The notes under the pieces are model-generated. The model saw only the letters and a list, made by a program, of their open reading frames with translations, had not been told where the DNA came from and made no database searches. Below, piece by piece: positions 5,379-6,711 of a DNA stretch of 6,711 nucleotides. The stretch is taken from assembly GCA_947505025.1 (NCBI GenBank), contig CANNIJ010000080.1, forward strand, positions 1 through 6,711, in the 5' to 3' direction. How positions within the stretch are numbered: the stretch's first letter is position 1; each line of letters begins with the position of its first letter. Position numbers and translations under genes: made by a program. The stretch is from Legionellaceae bacterium (GTDB lineage Bacteria; Pseudomonadota; Gammaproteobacteria; Legionellales; Legionellaceae).

Positions 5379-6545
5379 ACTAATTCTCCCTGGACGTTCA
5401 ATCGATCGTGGCGGGCGAGAGCTATCTGTCCCAAACGACTCAGAGCTAGATTGAGCCTGTAGACTGACTGCAGGCGCCGGCTGGATATAATTGTTAGCAT
5501 GCTGCATCATCTGCTCCAGCGGTAAATACAATATGTTTCCGGCCTTGGTATCAACCATAATCTTACTGCTCATACTTAAAACTTTTTGCATACTTTCCAG
5601 ATACATGCGCTTGGAAGTCACCTCAGGTGAGCGTAAATACTCCGGCAATAATGCTAAAAACTCTGCAGTCTCTCCAGTAGCACGCAACACCACTTGAGCG
5701 GCATAAGCTTTGGCTTCCTCATGAATTCTGGTTGCATTCCCTTCGGCAATCGGTACCACCCTGGCAGCATATGCTCCAGCCAGCTCTTTGAAACGTTTTT
5801 CATCTTCTTGAGCTTTAATTGCGTCATCAAATGCATCTTGTACATTTTCAGGTGCGCGGGCTGGTTGTGGAGAAACGTTTACCACTATGATCCCTGTTTT
5901 ATATCGAGCTAATAACTTAACCAAGGTATCTTGTACGCTGCTACCCCAAGCATCTCGACCTTCAGTGATCATTTGATCCAAAGTTGTAGTTCCGACTACT
6001 TGACGTAATGCGCTCGAGGTAGCCTGTTGTAAACTTGACTCAACATCAGCAACATTAAACAAATAATCTTGCAAATCTCCTATGCGATACTGAACCGCCA
6101 CCGCCACCGAAACTAAATTCTCGTCACGGGTCAGCATTTGTGCTGAATAAGAATAATCTGATACTCGATCTACATTTAACACCACTTTGGATGAAATAAA
6201 ACGTGCGATCCAATGCGGCCCTGGACCAACCGTTTCAACATAACGACCAAAATGTAAAATCGCTGCTTGCTCCGCCGGATCCACAATAAAAATACCGGAC
6301 ACCGCCCATAAAAGCACGGCAATCACCCCCCCGACCAACATTGTTGGGCGTATCCCGGCAGCATCCGCACCTGGAGGCCGGGTCGATCTGGTCCGCGACC
6401 TTGAGTTACTCGTATTACGAGTCTTAGTAGCAAATAATGTTTTTAATTTTTTTTGAACTTGCTTGATCATCTCTTCAAGATCAGGCGGTTGCTGCTTGCC
6501 ACCCCACGGGCTTTTACCCCCATTTTCCGGTTCATTCCAACCCAT
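5376..6545 (-). CDS. hflK: HflK, SPFH-family partner of HflC and FtsH
   Basis: The 389-residue product has the layout of HflK. A short cytoplasmic N-terminus carries the HflK_N signature MGWNEPENGGKSPWG and PPDLEEMI (1-27). A basic Arg/Ser/Thr-rich linker (about 41-66) and one membrane span (about 68-88) follow. An SPFH/band-7 domain starts at DPAEQAAILHFGRY (89-102) and contains GPGPHWI (107-113). Then comes a helical stretch rich in Ala and Glu (about 240-290). The Ser/Pro/Gln-rich tail (about 350-389) is probably disordered. It acts with HflC in the inner membrane, largely on the periplasmic side, to restrain or steer FtsH. The ATG at 6545 has GAGG at 6556-6553, seven bases upstream. It is the first gene of the proposed hflK-hflC-purA-CAP operon and lies 85 bp from the end of trmB. 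Confidence 0.97.
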   Translation of the reverse strand: MGWNEPENGGKSPWGGKQQPPDLEEMIKQVQKKLKTLFATKTRNTSNSRSRTRSTRPPGADAAGIRPTMLVGGVIAVLLWAVSGIFIVDPAEQAAILHFGRYVETVGPGPHWIARFISSKVVLNVDRVSDYSYSAQMLTRDENLVSVAVAVQYRIGDLQDYLFNVADVESSLQQATSSALRQVVGTTTLDQMITEGRDAWGSSVQDTLVKLLARYKTGIIVVNVSPQPARAPENVQDAFDDAIKAQEDEKRFKELAGAYAARVVPIAEGNATRIHEEAKAYAAQVVLRATGETAEFLALLPEYLRSPEVTSKRMYLESMQKVLSMSSKIMVDTKAGNILYLPLEQMMQHANNYIQPAPAVSLQAQSSSESFGTDSSRPPRSIERPGRIS

Positions 6546-6562
6546 GCCGCTACCTCATCAAA

Positions 6563-6629
6563 ATTATAAGAAAGACTTTGTGCTGCGCATAAAAGATAGC
6601 AGTCTAGGATGTCTTTGACATTTAATCAA
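6563..6629 (-). promoter_or_regulatory. Candidate promoter region for the hflK operon
   Basis: In the 85 bp between trmB and hflK, TTGATT (6629-6624) and TAGACT (6606-6601) are separated by 17 bp, each matching consensus at four of six positions. This pair would leave a leader of about 50 nt. A perfect TATAAT (6568-6563) is closer to hflK, but it lacks a recognisable -35 and would start transcription almost at the Shine-Dalgarno. Either may be used, or hflK may be read from trmB; the evidence is modest. Confidence 0.3.
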
Positions 6630-6630
6630 G

Positions 6631-6711
6631 TTACGTGCGCAGAAACAATAGATCCCAAACGCCATGACCCAAACGTAATCCTCGTTGCTCAAATTTAGTC
6701 ACAGGACGATC
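6631..6711 (-). CDS. trmB: tRNA (guanine-N7-)-methyltransferase, C-terminal end only
   Basis: Reading leftward from the right edge there are 26 codons and a TAA at 6633-6631. The translation begins RPVTKFEQRGLRLGHGVWDL after one Asp. This matches the very conserved C-terminus of TrmB, as in E. coli (RPVTKFEQRG.RLGHGVWDL). TrmB uses S-adenosylmethionine to methylate G46 in the variable loop of tRNAs; the catalytic core is outside the window. The stop is 85 bp before hflK on the same strand. I see no strong terminator between them, so read-through into hflK is possible. Confidence 0.92.
   Translation of the reverse strand, partial: DRPVTKFEQRGLRLGHGVWDLLFLRT

Noticed and set aside
5377..5379. 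TTG as the start of hflC
   Set aside because: The next codon is ATG, overlaps the hflK stop as TGATG and has GGGAG at suitable spacing.
6609..6621. Small stem (ATGTC / GACAT, three-base loop) as a trmB terminator
   Set aside because: Only five base pairs, AT-rich, and no T-run after it on the minus strand.

Overview
The window looks like a chromosomal segment of a moderately AT-rich gammaproteobacterium, most likely from the Legionellales (Legionella, Coxiella, Berkiella or Aquicella type). This rests on the hflK-hflC-purA order typical of Gammaproteobacteria, the gammaproteobacterial TrmB C-terminus at the right edge, and an apyrase/CD39-type NTPDase. NTPDases of that type are common in eukaryotes and known in bacteria mainly from Legionella. 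The lineage is inferred from family content; no search was possible.

Layout: positions 1-599 contain no securely identified gene. The first ~340 bases hold an unrecognised stop-free minus-strand frame running off the left edge and a C-rich/G-rich tract. From about 345 the DNA becomes very AT-rich. That part carries one or two good sigma70-like promoters, several dyad-symmetric elements and a perfect 15-bp-arm hairpin, all leading into the first certain gene. On the plus strand follow a small exported beta-barrel-like protein (600-1295, GTG start) and, 19 bp later, a secreted NTPDase (1315-2469). They probably form a two-gene unit for the cell surface or exterior.

All remaining genes are on the minus strand and converge on this pair. 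Reading leftward from the right edge they are: the last 26 codons of trmB, then hflK, hflC, purA and a secreted CAP/SCP-domain protein. hflK/hflC overlap in a TGATG junction, hflC/purA are 23 bp apart, and purA/CAP overlap in a second TGATG junction. These four genes look like one translationally coupled operon. HflK and HflC form the membrane SPFH complex that controls the FtsH protease, and PurA commits IMP to AMP synthesis. The CAP protein is an unexpected passenger at the operon end.

The most interesting points are the leader of the barrel gene, where a perfect hairpin sits 2 nt before the Shine-Dalgarno and an AUG-UAG start-stop pair overlaps the GTG start; the NTPDase cassette; and the CAP gene coupled to purA. 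No CRISPR array, tRNA, rRNA, complete insertion sequence or obvious defence system was seen.
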